Shown here: piece after piece, positions 47,261 to 56,585 of the stretch
How the letters are laid out: each line of letters opens with the position of its first letter
Position numbering within the stretch: the stretch's first letter is position 1
Assembly (NCBI GenBank): GCA_036822055.1
Contig: DAISIK010000015.1
Location: 1-56,825, forward strand
Direction: 5' to 3'
Length of the DNA: 56,825 bases
Origin: DAISIK01 sp036822055
GTDB taxonomy: Bacteria; Verrucomicrobiota; Verrucomicrobiia; Opitutales; Puniceicoccaceae
Translations under genes and position numbers: made by a program
The notes under the pieces: model-generated
What the model was told of the DNA's origin: nothing
What the model saw: the letters and a program-made list of their open reading frames with translations, nothing else
Databases searched by the model: none

Positions 47261-50200
47261 AGGCGCACCCTCATCTCTCTCGCCAACGGATAACTTGAAG
47301 TCTCCGAGAATCTTTCGTCGTTTAGGAGTTCATCCAGGGTCCGTCGGGCTCCAGCCATATCACCTAGTTTCTCAAGAGACTGAGCATCATAAAAATAAGC
47401 CGCTGCTGCAATTTCCGGAAAAGATGGGTAACTGACAAAAGTCCTCTCAAAATACCCGTGAGCGGTGGAGAAACGTCCCTCGCGAAAAAATGATATGCCA
47501 GTGCTTAAAAGCGCTGAAGCGTGAGCCTCGCCTCGCCAGGTCGGGGTTTGGATGATTCTGGTGTAAGCGTCCCTGGCCGCATCGTACTGGGATAGACTGA
47601 GCAGAATGTCTCCCTTGAGACGATGGGCACGGTAGATGTCCGAATCTCCCGGGAAATCCTCCAAGGCACTTTCAAGCAGGGCAAGGGCTCCATCAGTATC
47701 CTCCTGATCAAAAACCAGCTCAGCTTTTCCGATCAGCGCATCTTTGGTCCAGTCTCCAAGGGGAAACTCATTGAGAACATGATCAAAAGCCGCCAGGGAG
47801 AGAGCGGGGTCTGCCTCTCTCTCACGCTCCGCAATCCAGAGTGCCACCGCCGGGCTGGCGAAGATCAGTTGGCTCTCGTCAATGAGCATCGGATTGTCAA
47901 CCTGCACTCGATTGGTCTCCAGAATCCGAAAGAGCCGGAGCGCAAAGCTAATGTTCCGTTCAGCACGAGCATCCCGGTAAAGATTGAGAAAGGTAACTTC
48001 AGGAACCTCCTCGGGAAAAGCGGAACGCTGCAGATCGTACCGCTTGATCTTTTCCCGAATCTCCTCGTGATGTGCTCTCAGGAGATCGATCAGACCATCA
48101 TCAGCCCGAAACTCCTGGTAGACGGCCCGATCAATACTCGGATTATTGATTATCAAGTGCTCAAAACGGAAGCCCGGGCTGCTGAGGAACTTCTCCCTGA
48201 AGGCGTCATCCGATCCCAGGCGCACAAAGAAGGCGTAGGTTTGTTGCAGGCTGTCTTTCTCTTGGTAGAATCCTGTGAAATAAGATTCCATGATATCGTC
48301 CACCGACGCCATCTTCGCGTTCTGGCCGAAATTCTTGATCGCGTCGAGGTAGGTATTGAGCATCTCGGCAGGACGACTCTGCAATTTATAAGACTCGCCC
48401 AACCTCAAAACGGCGCGGGCGAGGTCGCCGGTGTCACCAAACTCGTCAACATATCGCCTGAGTACCTCAGCCATCCGGCGATACATTCCGTTGCTCTCGA
48501 AAAGGGCCGCCATCTGGAAGAATGAACTTGTGATGTAGTCCATGTTCCGTGTGAAGCGAGCCACCGCTTCGTAATGGATCAGGGCTTGGTCGAGATTTGC
48601 CTCCGAGGCTGCGATCTCCCCCAGAAAATACTCAACCTCGCCCCGCAGGGGCTCGCTGGGGTACTTTTCCACAAACTCCTCAAAAAGCTGTTGAGCCTTG
48701 CTCCGAATCGCCGAATTTTCGTCAGCATAGTGCGCAATCGCGTATCGATAGGTCCCATCAATCAAGTATCCAGAGTCTGAGAACGATGAAATTAACCGTT
48801 CCAGATAGCCCCGAGCTTCCTCAAACTCTCCTTGAAACAACTTACTCAGTCCGAGCCAGTAAAGAATGCCATCGCCACCGGTAATCTCGGGGACTTTGTC
48901 CACCAGGCCCTCAAATACCTCGCCCGTCTCGACAATCATTTCCTTCTCAAGAAAGGTCGCTCCAAGCATAAAAATGGCTTGGATGGAGTACGAGTCCTTC
49001 GGGTAGGTCGCGATGAAATCAAGGGCTGCTGGTACCAGACGATCAATGTCTCTCCGGTCATAAATAGTGGCCAATTCTCCAAAGATCGCCTCTTTGGTAA
49101 ATGAACTTCCCATGTCGCGCAGGCGCTGCCCTAGCAGCTCTGCCTCTCCTGTCTGTCCGGTCTTCGTGGCCAAAGAAAATGCCGCGAAGAGGAAATCCTC
49201 AAGATTCGGATGCTTCGGGAAATTCTCCGCCAGATTCCGATAGGCCCAGTAGGCCTCGGCATCACGGGAGGCAAGGAAGTAATTTTTCGCAATCCGAATC
49301 GCTACATCGGCCGCGAACGTTGGCGCTTCCCGATAAGCGGTAATTCTCGCTTCAAGGCCTTCGATCTCGCGGTTTAGCTTGGCCATCTGTTCTTCCACAT
49401 CGCTCCCACCGAGGCGCCTTACACCCTCAACCCGTGCTTTAAGCCGCTCGACTTGGCCTTCCAAATGAGCAACCACTTGACCACCGTTGCGTACCAGTGA
49501 GAGGATCAGGGCAGAGTTCCCAAAGCTGGCCGAGTCAGCCAGCGCATCACTCGCCTGGATCAATGCGACGTTGAGTGGCAAGTTCTCATCCAGAACACCG
49601 AGCCTCACCAGAAATGGGAGGTATTCTATGATCTCCGCAGGGCGTCCAAGGTTAACCAAGGCCTCCACTAGCGAGGCAGAGCCAAAACTGCGGTGCTCCA
49701 GGTTGGTCCCGGTTTCTGCCAACCTGCGAAAAACGGGGATCGCCTTTTCCCACTCTCGCAGGGCGTAGAGCGCTTCGCCGTACTTCCTCCCGAGACTCGA
49801 GATGTCATCGGGACTCATGGTCATCGAAAACCGCTCCAGAACCGCTTCATAGTCTCTCACTGCAGCGGTGGAATCGCCCAAGACCCGGAAAACATCGCCT
49901 CTAGCCTCCCGAGCCTGGCGGATGAAATCACCCCTCCCAGAATTCTCAATATATCCAGTGAAGGCCTGAATCGCCTCAACCAACAGCTCCCGCTCACCAG
50001 TCAAAAGAAAGGACTGCACGAGCCCGGACCCGAGAAAGAACCTTGCCTGAGCGAGAAATTCCCTTTCGTCCCGATTCTCGGTGTCGGCAAAGCGTAGGAC
50101 AATCTCCCTCAGGAGTGGCACCGCTTCGACTAATTGCCCTCCTTGGACGAGCTCCGAAGCATCACTAACAAGCTGTGAGCGAGAAAGTTGGGTGACGTCA

Positions 50201-50295
50201 GCCCGAAGCGAAGCGCAGAAGAAGAGGGCTAGAAAACAGGGGAGGATCCTCGCGAGAACCTTATGGGGAACTGGGAGCATTTTTGGGAAAAACAA
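47257..50295 (-). CDS. Large secreted TPR-repeat protein
   Basis: The 1012-aa protein has a signal peptide (VLARILPCFLALFFCASLRA) and then tandem helical repeats with TPR-like pairs along the chain (for example GQLVEAVPLLREIVLRF, FFLASRDAEAYWAYRNLAENF, DTDGALALLESALEDFPGDS, GRFSTAHGYFERTFVSYPSF). The C-terminal quarter has the most regular TPRs, with intervals of about 34-37 residues. A possible coiled-coil segment is near residues 270-300. It heads the six-gene operon. Such large TPR scaffolds accompany Ton/Tol-like or gliding motors in other phyla, but no specific function follows from sequence. Confidence 0.8.
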   Translation of the reverse strand: MFFPKMLPVPHKVLARILPCFLALFFCASLRADVTQLSRSQLVSDASELVQGGQLVEAVPLLREIVLRFADTENRDEREFLAQARFFLGSGLVQSFLLTGERELLVEAIQAFTGYIENSGRGDFIRQAREARGDVFRVLGDSTAAVRDYEAVLERFSMTMSPDDISSLGRKYGEALYALREWEKAIPVFRRLAETGTNLEHRSFGSASLVEALVNLGRPAEIIEYLPFLVRLGVLDENLPLNVALIQASDALADSASFGNSALILSLVRNGGQVVAHLEGQVERLKARVEGVRRLGGSDVEEQMAKLNREIEGLEARITAYREAPTFAADVAIRIAKNYFLASRDAEAYWAYRNLAENFPKHPNLEDFLFAAFSLATKTGQTGEAELLGQRLRDMGSSFTKEAIFGELATIYDRRDIDRLVPAALDFIATYPKDSYSIQAIFMLGATFLEKEMIVETGEVFEGLVDKVPEITGGDGILYWLGLSKLFQGEFEEARGYLERLISSFSDSGYLIDGTYRYAIAHYADENSAIRSKAQQLFEEFVEKYPSEPLRGEVEYFLGEIAASEANLDQALIHYEAVARFTRNMDYITSSFFQMAALFESNGMYRRMAEVLRRYVDEFGDTGDLARAVLRLGESYKLQSRPAEMLNTYLDAIKNFGQNAKMASVDDIMESYFTGFYQEKDSLQQTYAFFVRLGSDDAFREKFLSSPGFRFEHLIINNPSIDRAVYQEFRADDGLIDLLRAHHEEIREKIKRYDLQRSAFPEEVPEVTFLNLYRDARAERNISFALRLFRILETNRVQVDNPMLIDESQLIFASPAVALWIAEREREADPALSLAAFDHVLNEFPLGDWTKDALIGKAELVFDQEDTDGALALLESALEDFPGDSDIYRAHRLKGDILLSLSQYDAARDAYTRIIQTPTWRGEAHASALLSTGISFFREGRFSTAHGYFERTFVSYPSFPEIAAAAYFYDAQSLEKLGDMAGARRTLDELLNDERFSETSSYPLAREMRVRL

Positions 50296-50445
50296 CAGAA
50301 TTTTTTAGACTCAGCTTTGCCCTCAGGGGTTTCAAGCTAAAAACCCTTTTCCCGAAATTTTTTCTGCTCGAAATCGATCAATCTTCCTTCTGGGCAGGCG
50401 CTTGTGCTTAATCAAACCAATCTTGCGGGCCGCTCTTTCCTTCCC

Positions 50446-51462
50446 CTAAAGCAGGTCGGCTTGGAGGTTTTCCTTCGAGACGATACTGACCGGCGACGGC
50501 GGGTGGATGTGTCTGGGAGCTTCGCCGACTCTCCGCTTTAAGGCCATTTCCCGAAAGGTAACTACCCGTTCGGCAATCCCCAAAATATGCATCCGCAACC
50601 ACATTGAGGAACTGCTGCCCTCGCGAAAATCAGTCGGGCCGTAGCTGTGGATCCTTCCATCGCGAAGCAAACGATCATTTTGAGCAAATTCTGCTTCACT
50701 CTGCGGATCATAGACAGCAAAGGCCAGTCCGCCACCGCTTTTTACAACCGAGAAGACCGGTACGTCACTCGGCCCGTCCGCCACGTAAATCATATTCTCC
50801 AACGGAATCCTCCGGTCCTCCGGAGCAACCCGGGCATTAACATCGATTTCCCGATTGAGGTTACTCCCCTTGTTAATCTCAAAAACAAACCTCGTTTTGA
50901 TCGTATTATCGACCATCACACCAATTTGGCTGATCTCCCGCTCGCACTCGATTGGCAATTCGTCTTGATCAAGAAATCCTGGCGGCAGGGGCTCTTCGAT
51001 GAACTCACACCCAAAAATCCCATCAACGTAGGGCGCGATCTCGCTGCCACGAATCATCTCTGCCAAACCTGTACTGACCACATAGTGTTCCAGCTTGAGG
51101 TCGTGCCTTTGGAAGACCTCCCGCTCCCTTAACAGTTGCTTGAGGCGCTTAAACAAATCCGGAATGCCCGGATTGAACGCCAATCGTTGCCCCAATGCCC
51201 TCAACTTCTGGTTTGAAAGTCCTTTCAAAGGCCCGTTCTTAACGTAGCTGAGCAAGTGGTTGAGGTAGACGGTCTCTCCCGAGACCTGAACCCCGCGTTG
51301 CCGGTAAATCGCCGGAAGCTGATTGACCTCGTGCCAGAACCTGCGCCCATCGATACCGTACTCCTCAAAGAGTGGCGCCTGCATGTAGCCCGGGATCAGC
51401 GTCTTATCAAAATCCCAAATACAGGCAATGATGCTTTGACCATGGTTGTGATTATCCGCCAT
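50446..51462 (-). CDS. HAD-superfamily hydrolase
   Basis: The 338-aa protein has HAD motif I IWDFDKTLIPGY and motif IV VADGPSDVPVFSVVK; HYVVSTGLAEMIRG contributes motif II and a Lys region is less clear. It is longer than common phosphatases, and the family of this type in PVC bacteria has no known substrate. It is transcribed away from prfA and separated from it by a 77-bp divergent region; it is 150 bases before the TPR operon start on the same strand, without clear coupling. Confidence 0.8.
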   Translation of the reverse strand: MADNHNHGQSIIACIWDFDKTLIPGYMQAPLFEEYGIDGRRFWHEVNQLPAIYRQRGVQVSGETVYLNHLLSYVKNGPLKGLSNQKLRALGQRLAFNPGIPDLFKRLKQLLREREVFQRHDLKLEHYVVSTGLAEMIRGSEIAPYVDGIFGCEFIEEPLPPGFLDQDELPIECEREISQIGVMVDNTIKTRFVFEINKGSNLNREIDVNARVAPEDRRIPLENMIYVADGPSDVPVFSVVKSGGGLAFAVYDPQSEAEFAQNDRLLRDGRIHSYGPTDFREGSSSSMWLRMHILGIAERVVTFREMALKRRVGEAPRHIHPPSPVSIVSKENLQADLL

Positions 51463-51539
51463 AATTCTTCTTTTGGCTCTCTTCAGCCCCCCCGGCGATA
51501 GTAAAGCTTGCCTCGCTTCTAAATTTTGACAGTTCCGCT

Positions 51540-52619
51540 ATGAAGCTCCCTCCCCTCGACACCTTCAGACAACGCCTCGAATCCCTCAATGAGGAACTCG
51601 GACAACCCGAGGTTTTTGCCGATCCGCGGCGAGCTGCTCTGCTTTCAAGGGAACACCAGAATCTGACGGCCCTTCTCGATCTCGAGAATCAATTGATCCG
51701 CGCTCGCGAAAGCCTTCTTGAAACGGAGGAGATGCTTCGCTCGGAGGACGAATCCATCCGCAGTATGGCAGAGGAGGAGCACCACCTGCTGCTCTGCCAG
51801 ATCCCTGATCTCGAGAAAAGCCTCCTCACCCGAATGCTTCCCGCCGATGAAAACGAACACCGCAACACGGTGGTTGAGATCCGGGCTGGCGCGGGCGGCG
51901 ACGAGGCGGCTCTTTTTGCCTCGGTTCTCCACCGGATGTATCTTCGCTATGCCGAAAAGAAGGGCTGGAAGATCGAGCTCATGCACGTTAGTCACACCGA
52001 CGGTGGCGGCCTCAAGGAAATCATCTTTCTGGTCACCGGGGCTGCCGTCTACCGTTATCTAAAGTTCGAGAGCGGAGTCCATCGCGTCCAACGCATCCCC
52101 GTCACCGAATCCGGCGGTCGCATCCATACCTCGACAGCGACGGTCGCAGTTCTGCCCGAGGCCGAGGAAGTCGATATCGCCATCGATCCGGCAGATTTGG
52201 AAATTACCGTCAGCCGGGCGAGTGGACCCGGTGGCCAAGGAGTCAACACCACGGATTCCGCCGTCCAAATCATCCATCGACCTACCGGTATTATCGTCAA
52301 TTGTGCCGATGAGCGTTCCCAACTCAAAAACAAGGCCAAGGCCATGCAGGTTCTTCGGGCACGCCTCTTGCGGGCCAAGGAAGAGGAGGAGGCTGCAAAA
52401 TATGCTGCCGAACGCCGCGGCCAGGTCGGTTCCGGCGATCGGAGCGAACGGATTCGCACCTACAACTTTCCTCAATCCCGCCTTACAGATCACCGCATCG
52501 GTTTCACCGCCCACAATCTTGAGGATGTTGTCGAGGGAGACCTCGACGCCGTGATTGAAGCCCTCCACGCTGCCGACCTGGCAGCTCGCATTCGGGCCTT
52601 TTTCAATACCGACTTTTGA
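51540..52619 (+). CDS. prfA: Peptide chain release factor 1
   Basis: RF1 terminates translation at UAA and UAG. PVTESGGRIHTSTATV holds the anticodon-like PxT tripeptide of RF1 rather than the SPF of RF2, and SRASGPGGQGVNTTDSAVQ the GGQ that triggers hydrolysis. The 359-aa length is standard. It is four bases from prmC, whose product methylates the Gln of the GGQ, a pairing conserved in many bacteria. Confidence 0.97.
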   Translation: MKLPPLDTFRQRLESLNEELGQPEVFADPRRAALLSREHQNLTALLDLENQLIRARESLLETEEMLRSEDESIRSMAEEEHHLLLCQIPDLEKSLLTRMLPADENEHRNTVVEIRAGAGGDEAALFASVLHRMYLRYAEKKGWKIELMHVSHTDGGGLKEIIFLVTGAAVYRYLKFESGVHRVQRIPVTESGGRIHTSTATVAVLPEAEEVDIAIDPADLEITVSRASGPGGQGVNTTDSAVQIIHRPTGIIVNCADERSQLKNKAKAMQVLRARLLRAKEEEEAAKYAAERRGQVGSGDRSERIRTYNFPQSRLTDHRIGFTAHNLEDVVEGDLDAVIEALHAADLAARIRAFFNTDF

Positions 52620-52622
52620 AAA

Positions 52623-53462
52623 ATGCTCACCGTCCTCGAGGTCATCCAAAAAACTGAATCCTTTTTCCTTCGCAAAGGTATTGAGACGCCCCGCCTGGAC
52701 GCCGAGCTCCTCCTCGCCCATCACCTCAATTGCCGTCGTCTCGAACTCTACCTCCAATTTGAAAGACCCCTCGGGGACGAAATTCTTGCCAGTCTGCGCC
52801 CGGCCGTTCTCCGTCGAGGCCATCGGGAACCGCTTCAGCGCATCCTCGGCGAAGTGCCTTTTCACGAGGTTATCCTCAAGGCATCTCCCCAGGTCCTCAT
52901 TCCGCGGCCAGAAACCGAGGAACTCGTTGAGTGGATCCTCCTCTCATCCCCATCCCCTCCCGCCTCTCTCCTCGACCTTGGCTGCGGCAGCGGAGCGATC
53001 GGGATTGCCCTACTCAAAGCCTGGCCTGCATGCCGGGTCGTTTTTCGCGATCTTTCCGCGGCATCAATCGCTGCCACTCGACAGAACCTTGCCCTTAACA
53101 AACTCGAGGCGGAGGTTTCACAGGGCCACTGGTTTGATGGTCTTCAAGGTCATTTTGATGTCATCGTCTCCAACCCGCCCTACCTCACCGATCAGGAATG
53201 GGAAGACGCAAGTCCTGAAGTAAAGGACTTTGAGCCTCGCGAGTCCCTCGTTGGCGGTGGACCCAACGGCACAGCCGCCCTCGAGGAAATTATTGAAAAA
53301 GCCCACACCTGCCTTGCACCCCGGGGCTCCCTCTTTCTAGAAACAGGCGTCGACCAACATCCCTACCTCTGCGAAGTCGCAAAAAAACGGGGCTTCAGCT
53401 CCGCCCGATCGCGACTCGATCTCTCCCGACGGCCAAGATTCCTGCACCTGCAAACACCCTGA
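52623..53462 (+). CDS. prmC: Release factor glutamine methyltransferase
   Basis: PrmC is an SAM-dependent enzyme that N5-methylates the Gln of the GGQ motif of RF1 and RF2. LIPRPETEELVEW, LLDLGCGSGAIGIALL (SAM loop) and DVIVSNPPYLTDQEW (NPPY catalytic motif) are all present in 279 aa. The N-terminal helical domain (RKGIETPRLDAELLLAHHL) fits the family. It follows prfA by four bases. Confidence 0.96.
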   Translation: MLTVLEVIQKTESFFLRKGIETPRLDAELLLAHHLNCRRLELYLQFERPLGDEILASLRPAVLRRGHREPLQRILGEVPFHEVILKASPQVLIPRPETEELVEWILLSSPSPPASLLDLGCGSGAIGIALLKAWPACRVVFRDLSAASIAATRQNLALNKLEAEVSQGHWFDGLQGHFDVIVSNPPYLTDQEWEDASPEVKDFEPRESLVGGGPNGTAALEEIIEKAHTCLAPRGSLFLETGVDQHPYLCEVAKKRGFSSARSRLDLSRRPRFLHLQTP

Positions 53463-53548
53463 GGGCACCGCCCCTCCTCCAAAAATGGGGTTTACAACCT
53501 TCTTTCCCGACCTTTCTATCTCCGTCTTTCCTACTCAAGAACCAGTCC

Positions 53549-54454
53549 ATGTCATCTTACCAACTCAAGCATCTCGACCAGCTCGAGTCTGAGGCTATCT
53601 TTATTCTTAGAGAGACCGCTGCCCAGTTTAACCGTCCCACGCTGCTCTTTTCAGGGGGAAAAGACTCGATCGTCGTCGCGCACCTCGCTCGCAAAGCCTT
53701 CTGGCCCGGTCGTCCGCCGTTCCCCTTCCTTCATGTTGATACCGGGCACAATTTTCCAGAAACCATCGAATTCCGCGATTCCCTCATCGCTCAGCTCGGC
53801 GTTGAGCTTAAGGTCGCCCTCGTCCAGGACTCCATCGATCAGGGACGCGCCGTTGAAGAAAAAGGCCCCAACGCCAGCCGCAACGCTCTCCAAACCGTCA
53901 CCCTGCTGGATGCCATCGAGGCAAACCAGTTTGATGCGGCAATCGGCGGAGCGAGGCGCGACGAGGAAAAGGCCCGAGCCAAGGAGCGCTTCTTTTCTCA
54001 TCGTGACGACTTTGGCCAGTGGGATCCCAAAAACCAACGTCCCGAATTGTGGAACCTCTTCAACGGACGGAAGAATCCGGGCGAACATTTTCGAGTCTTT
54101 CCGCTCAGCAACTGGACCGAGATGGATGTCTGGCAATACATCAAGCGCGAGGCCCTCGCCATACCCTCCATCTATTTCACCCATCAGCGTGAGGTAGTCC
54201 AGCGCAGCGGCACCTGGCTCGCAGTAACCGACTTTATCGAGGTCCGCCCCGAAGAAACCATCGAGCTGCGCAATGTCCGCTTCCGTACCGTCGGGGATGC
54301 CACCTGCACCGGAGCCGTTCTCTCCGAAGCGGCCGATCTCGACAGTATCATCGCTGAGGTGGCCTCCGCACGCCAAACCGAGCGGGGTACCCGGGCAGAC
54401 GACAAGCGATCAGAGGCCGCTATGGAGGACCGCAAGAAACAAGGATACTTCTAA
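53549..54454 (+). CDS. cysD: Sulfate adenylyltransferase subunit 2
   Basis: CysD makes adenylyl sulfate from ATP and sulfate in a complex with the GTPase CysN. LLFSGGKDSIVVAHLARKAF is the PP-loop; HVDTGHNFPETIEFRD, GARRDEEKARAKERFFSH (split here) and NWTEMDVWQYI are family markers. The 301-aa length is standard. It ends with TAA overlapping the cysN ATG (TAATG), so the subunits are co-translated. No PAPS reductase or kinase gene is in the window. Confidence 0.97.
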   Translation: MSSYQLKHLDQLESEAIFILRETAAQFNRPTLLFSGGKDSIVVAHLARKAFWPGRPPFPFLHVDTGHNFPETIEFRDSLIAQLGVELKVALVQDSIDQGRAVEEKGPNASRNALQTVTLLDAIEANQFDAAIGGARRDEEKARAKERFFSHRDDFGQWDPKNQRPELWNLFNGRKNPGEHFRVFPLSNWTEMDVWQYIKREALAIPSIYFTHQREVVQRSGTWLAVTDFIEVRPEETIELRNVRFRTVGDATCTGAVLSEAADLDSIIAEVASARQTERGTRADDKRSEAAMEDRKKQGYF

Positions 54455-55722
54455 TGAACGAGCAAGATTACATGGATATGGACCTCCTCCGCTTCACCAC
54501 CGCGGGAAGCGTTGACGATGGCAAAAGTACCCTCATCGGTCGCCTGATGTATGACACCAAGACTATCTTTGAGGATCAGTTGGAAGCCATCGAAGATACC
54601 AGTCGCAAGAGGGGTGACGCTCGCGTTGATCTCGCCCTCCTTACCGATGGCCTCCGCGCTGAGCGGGAACAGGGCATCACCATCGATGTTGCCTATCGGT
54701 ACTTCGCCACGCCCAAGCGGAAGTTCATCATCGCCGATACTCCCGGACACATTCAGTACACCCGAAATATGGTTACGGGCGCCTCAACCGCCAATCTCGC
54801 CATTATCTTGATCGATGCCCGGAAGGGAGTCGTCGAACAAACCTGCCGCCACTCCTTCATCGCCTCCCTCCTCCGCATTGAGCACCTTGTCCTCTGTGTC
54901 AACAAGATGGATCTCGTAGAATACGAGGAGAGTGTCTTTGACCGAATCGTTGCTCAATTCAAGGACTTTGCCTCCAGGCTCAACGTAAAGAACCTAACCT
55001 TCATCCCCATCAGTGCCCTACACGGAGACAACGTCGTCGAAAAATCGGCAAACACTCCATGGTACGGAGGTCCCTCCCTGCTCTACCATCTCGAAAACGT
55101 CTACATCGGGCCCGACGCCAACCACATCGACCCCCGGTTTCCGGTCCAGTACGTGATCCGGCCCCATAACGATGCATTTCACGATTACCGGGGATATGCC
55201 GGGCGGGTGGCCGGTGGCGTCTTTAAGCCAGGGGACGAGGTCATGGTCCTTCCCTCTGGTTTCACTTCCAGGATTAAAGCGATCGACCACTTTGAAGGCA
55301 GCGTTAGCGAGGCCTTCTCTCCCATGTCCGTCACCCTTCGCCTCGAGAATGAGCTCGATATCAGTCGTGGCGACATGATTGTCAAACCGATGAATGTGCC
55401 CGCTTCCGGCCAAGACATCGACGGCATGATCTGCTGGTTCGACAACGAAAAGCCTCTCCAGGTCGGCGGGAAATACCTCCTCCGGCATACTACCAAAGAA
55501 ACCAAGATCATCCTCAAGGAATTGGTCTACAAGATGGACATCAACACCCTCCACAAGCTGGAAGGAGTCGACTCCCTCGATATGAACGACATTGGACGGG
55601 TCCGTTTTCGCTGTTCCGATCCGATCTTCTACGACAGCTACCGCCGCAATCGGATCACCGGCAGCTTCATCATTGTCGACCAGTTCACCTTTAAAACGGT
55701 AGGTGCTGGAATGATCCGCTGA
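54454..55722 (+). CDS. cysN: Sulfate adenylyltransferase subunit 1 (GTPase)
   Basis: CysN is an EF-Tu-like GTPase that powers the unfavourable ATP-sulfurylase reaction of CysD. TAGSVDDGKSTLIGRLMYDT is the P-loop, REQGITIDVAYRYF and ADTPGHIQYTRNMVTGAS (G2, G3) follow, and NKMDL is G4. The 422-aa protein lacks a fused APS kinase (CysC) domain. It is the second gene of the cysDN pair. Confidence 0.97.
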   Translation: MNEQDYMDMDLLRFTTAGSVDDGKSTLIGRLMYDTKTIFEDQLEAIEDTSRKRGDARVDLALLTDGLRAEREQGITIDVAYRYFATPKRKFIIADTPGHIQYTRNMVTGASTANLAIILIDARKGVVEQTCRHSFIASLLRIEHLVLCVNKMDLVEYEESVFDRIVAQFKDFASRLNVKNLTFIPISALHGDNVVEKSANTPWYGGPSLLYHLENVYIGPDANHIDPRFPVQYVIRPHNDAFHDYRGYAGRVAGGVFKPGDEVMVLPSGFTSRIKAIDHFEGSVSEAFSPMSVTLRLENELDISRGDMIVKPMNVPASGQDIDGMICWFDNEKPLQVGGKYLLRHTTKETKIILKELVYKMDINTLHKLEGVDSLDMNDIGRVRFRCSDPIFYDSYRRNRITGSFIIVDQFTFKTVGAGMIR

Positions 55723-55826
55723 GATCCGGGCACTTCCGCTAAATCATCCCACCCCGGAATCATCCATCTCCCCTCTTCAAGATAGAACTTGCCTCTCAAA
55801 GGATTATTTCAGTAGCCTTAAGAATT

Positions 55827-55903
55827 CGGGATGTGGCTCAGTCTGGTAGAGCGCTGCGTTCGGGACGCAGAGGCCGCTGGTTCGAATCCAGTCATCCCGA
55901 CCA
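55827..55903 (+). tRNA. tRNA-Pro (anticodon CGG)
   Basis: A complete 77-base cloverleaf is readable: acceptor CGGGATG/CATCCCG, anticodon stem CTGCG/CGCAG with loop TTCGGGA (anticodon CGG, reading CCG), T-arm GCTGGTTCGAATCCAGT, discriminator A and an encoded CCA. It lies between cysN and the nuclease-domain gene, on the same strand. Confidence 0.96.
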
Positions 55904-55966
55904 TTTTCTAATCCCCGGCTTTTGGTGCTCCTCGACAGCACCCCAAAATTCACTAAGGTTTCCTTT

Positions 55967-56428
55967 GTGAAGAACGATGTTGTCGAAGTTACTATCAAGG
56001 GAGTCATGCCCACCTCCAATGGGTGCGCCGTTTTTCTCGGATGCTCCGAAAAAACCTTTGTTATCTATGTTGATCCCGGCATTGGCAACGCCATTTCGAT
56101 GGCCATTAACGGAGTACGCAAAGAGAGGCCCTTAACCCACGACCTCATCTTCAATATTTTCAAAGGCCTCCAGATCAGCCTGGAACGGATCGTGATCAAT
56201 GACGTGGACGACGGAACTTTCTACGCCCGAGTCATCCTGAAAATGGATAACGAGCTCGGCGTAAAATTCGCCGAAATTGATGCCCGCCCGAGCGATTCCC
56301 TCGTCCTCGCCGTCCAGAACCGCAAGCCTATTTTCGTAGCCCGTACCGTCCTCGACGGCGTTGAAGATATGAGCGAAATTCTCGAGAAGATCCTTTCCTC
56401 CGAAAGCGAAAACACCTTCGAAGACTAG
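55967..56428 (+). CDS. Bifunctional nuclease domain (DUF151) protein
   Basis: The 153-aa protein has the DUF151/BFN fold: FLGCSEKTFVIYVDPGIG, AISMAINGVRKERPLTHDL, YARVILKMDNELGVKFAEID and ARPSDSLVLAVQNRKPIFVA, the segment typical of bifunctional nucleases with RNase and DNase activity described in plants. Bacterial roles are uncertain. The frame is open from a TTG at 55922, but the GTG at 55967 has an AAGG ribosome site with an 8-base spacer and starts near VVEVTIKGVM. Confidence 0.85.
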   Translation: MKNDVVEVTIKGVMPTSNGCAVFLGCSEKTFVIYVDPGIGNAISMAINGVRKERPLTHDLIFNIFKGLQISLERIVINDVDDGTFYARVILKMDNELGVKFAEIDARPSDSLVLAVQNRKPIFVARTVLDGVEDMSEILEKILSSESENTFED

Positions 56429-56585
56429 CCCGCAAATCTCACAGTCTCTTAGCGAGATGGTGCACGGGGGGATGAAGACCCGCTTTGGAGGGTCAAGTTT
56501 ATCGAATCAGAGTCTCTTCTGGCCCCAGGGGGATCAATTGCGGGGTTTTGGCGGTCGCCGCAGTGCATTCAGGCACCTTTCCTGA

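Noticed and set aside
47623..48525. Long plus-strand open frame of about 300 codons
   Set aside because: It is wholly antisense to the 1012-aa TPR gene and shows no family motif; the TPR frame is supported by signal peptide and repeats.
55918..55951. Hairpin TTTTGGTGCT/AGCACCCCAAAA as terminator after the tRNA
   Set aside because: The stem has a two-base bulge and no T-run follows on the plus strand; it overlaps the region before the next ribosome site.
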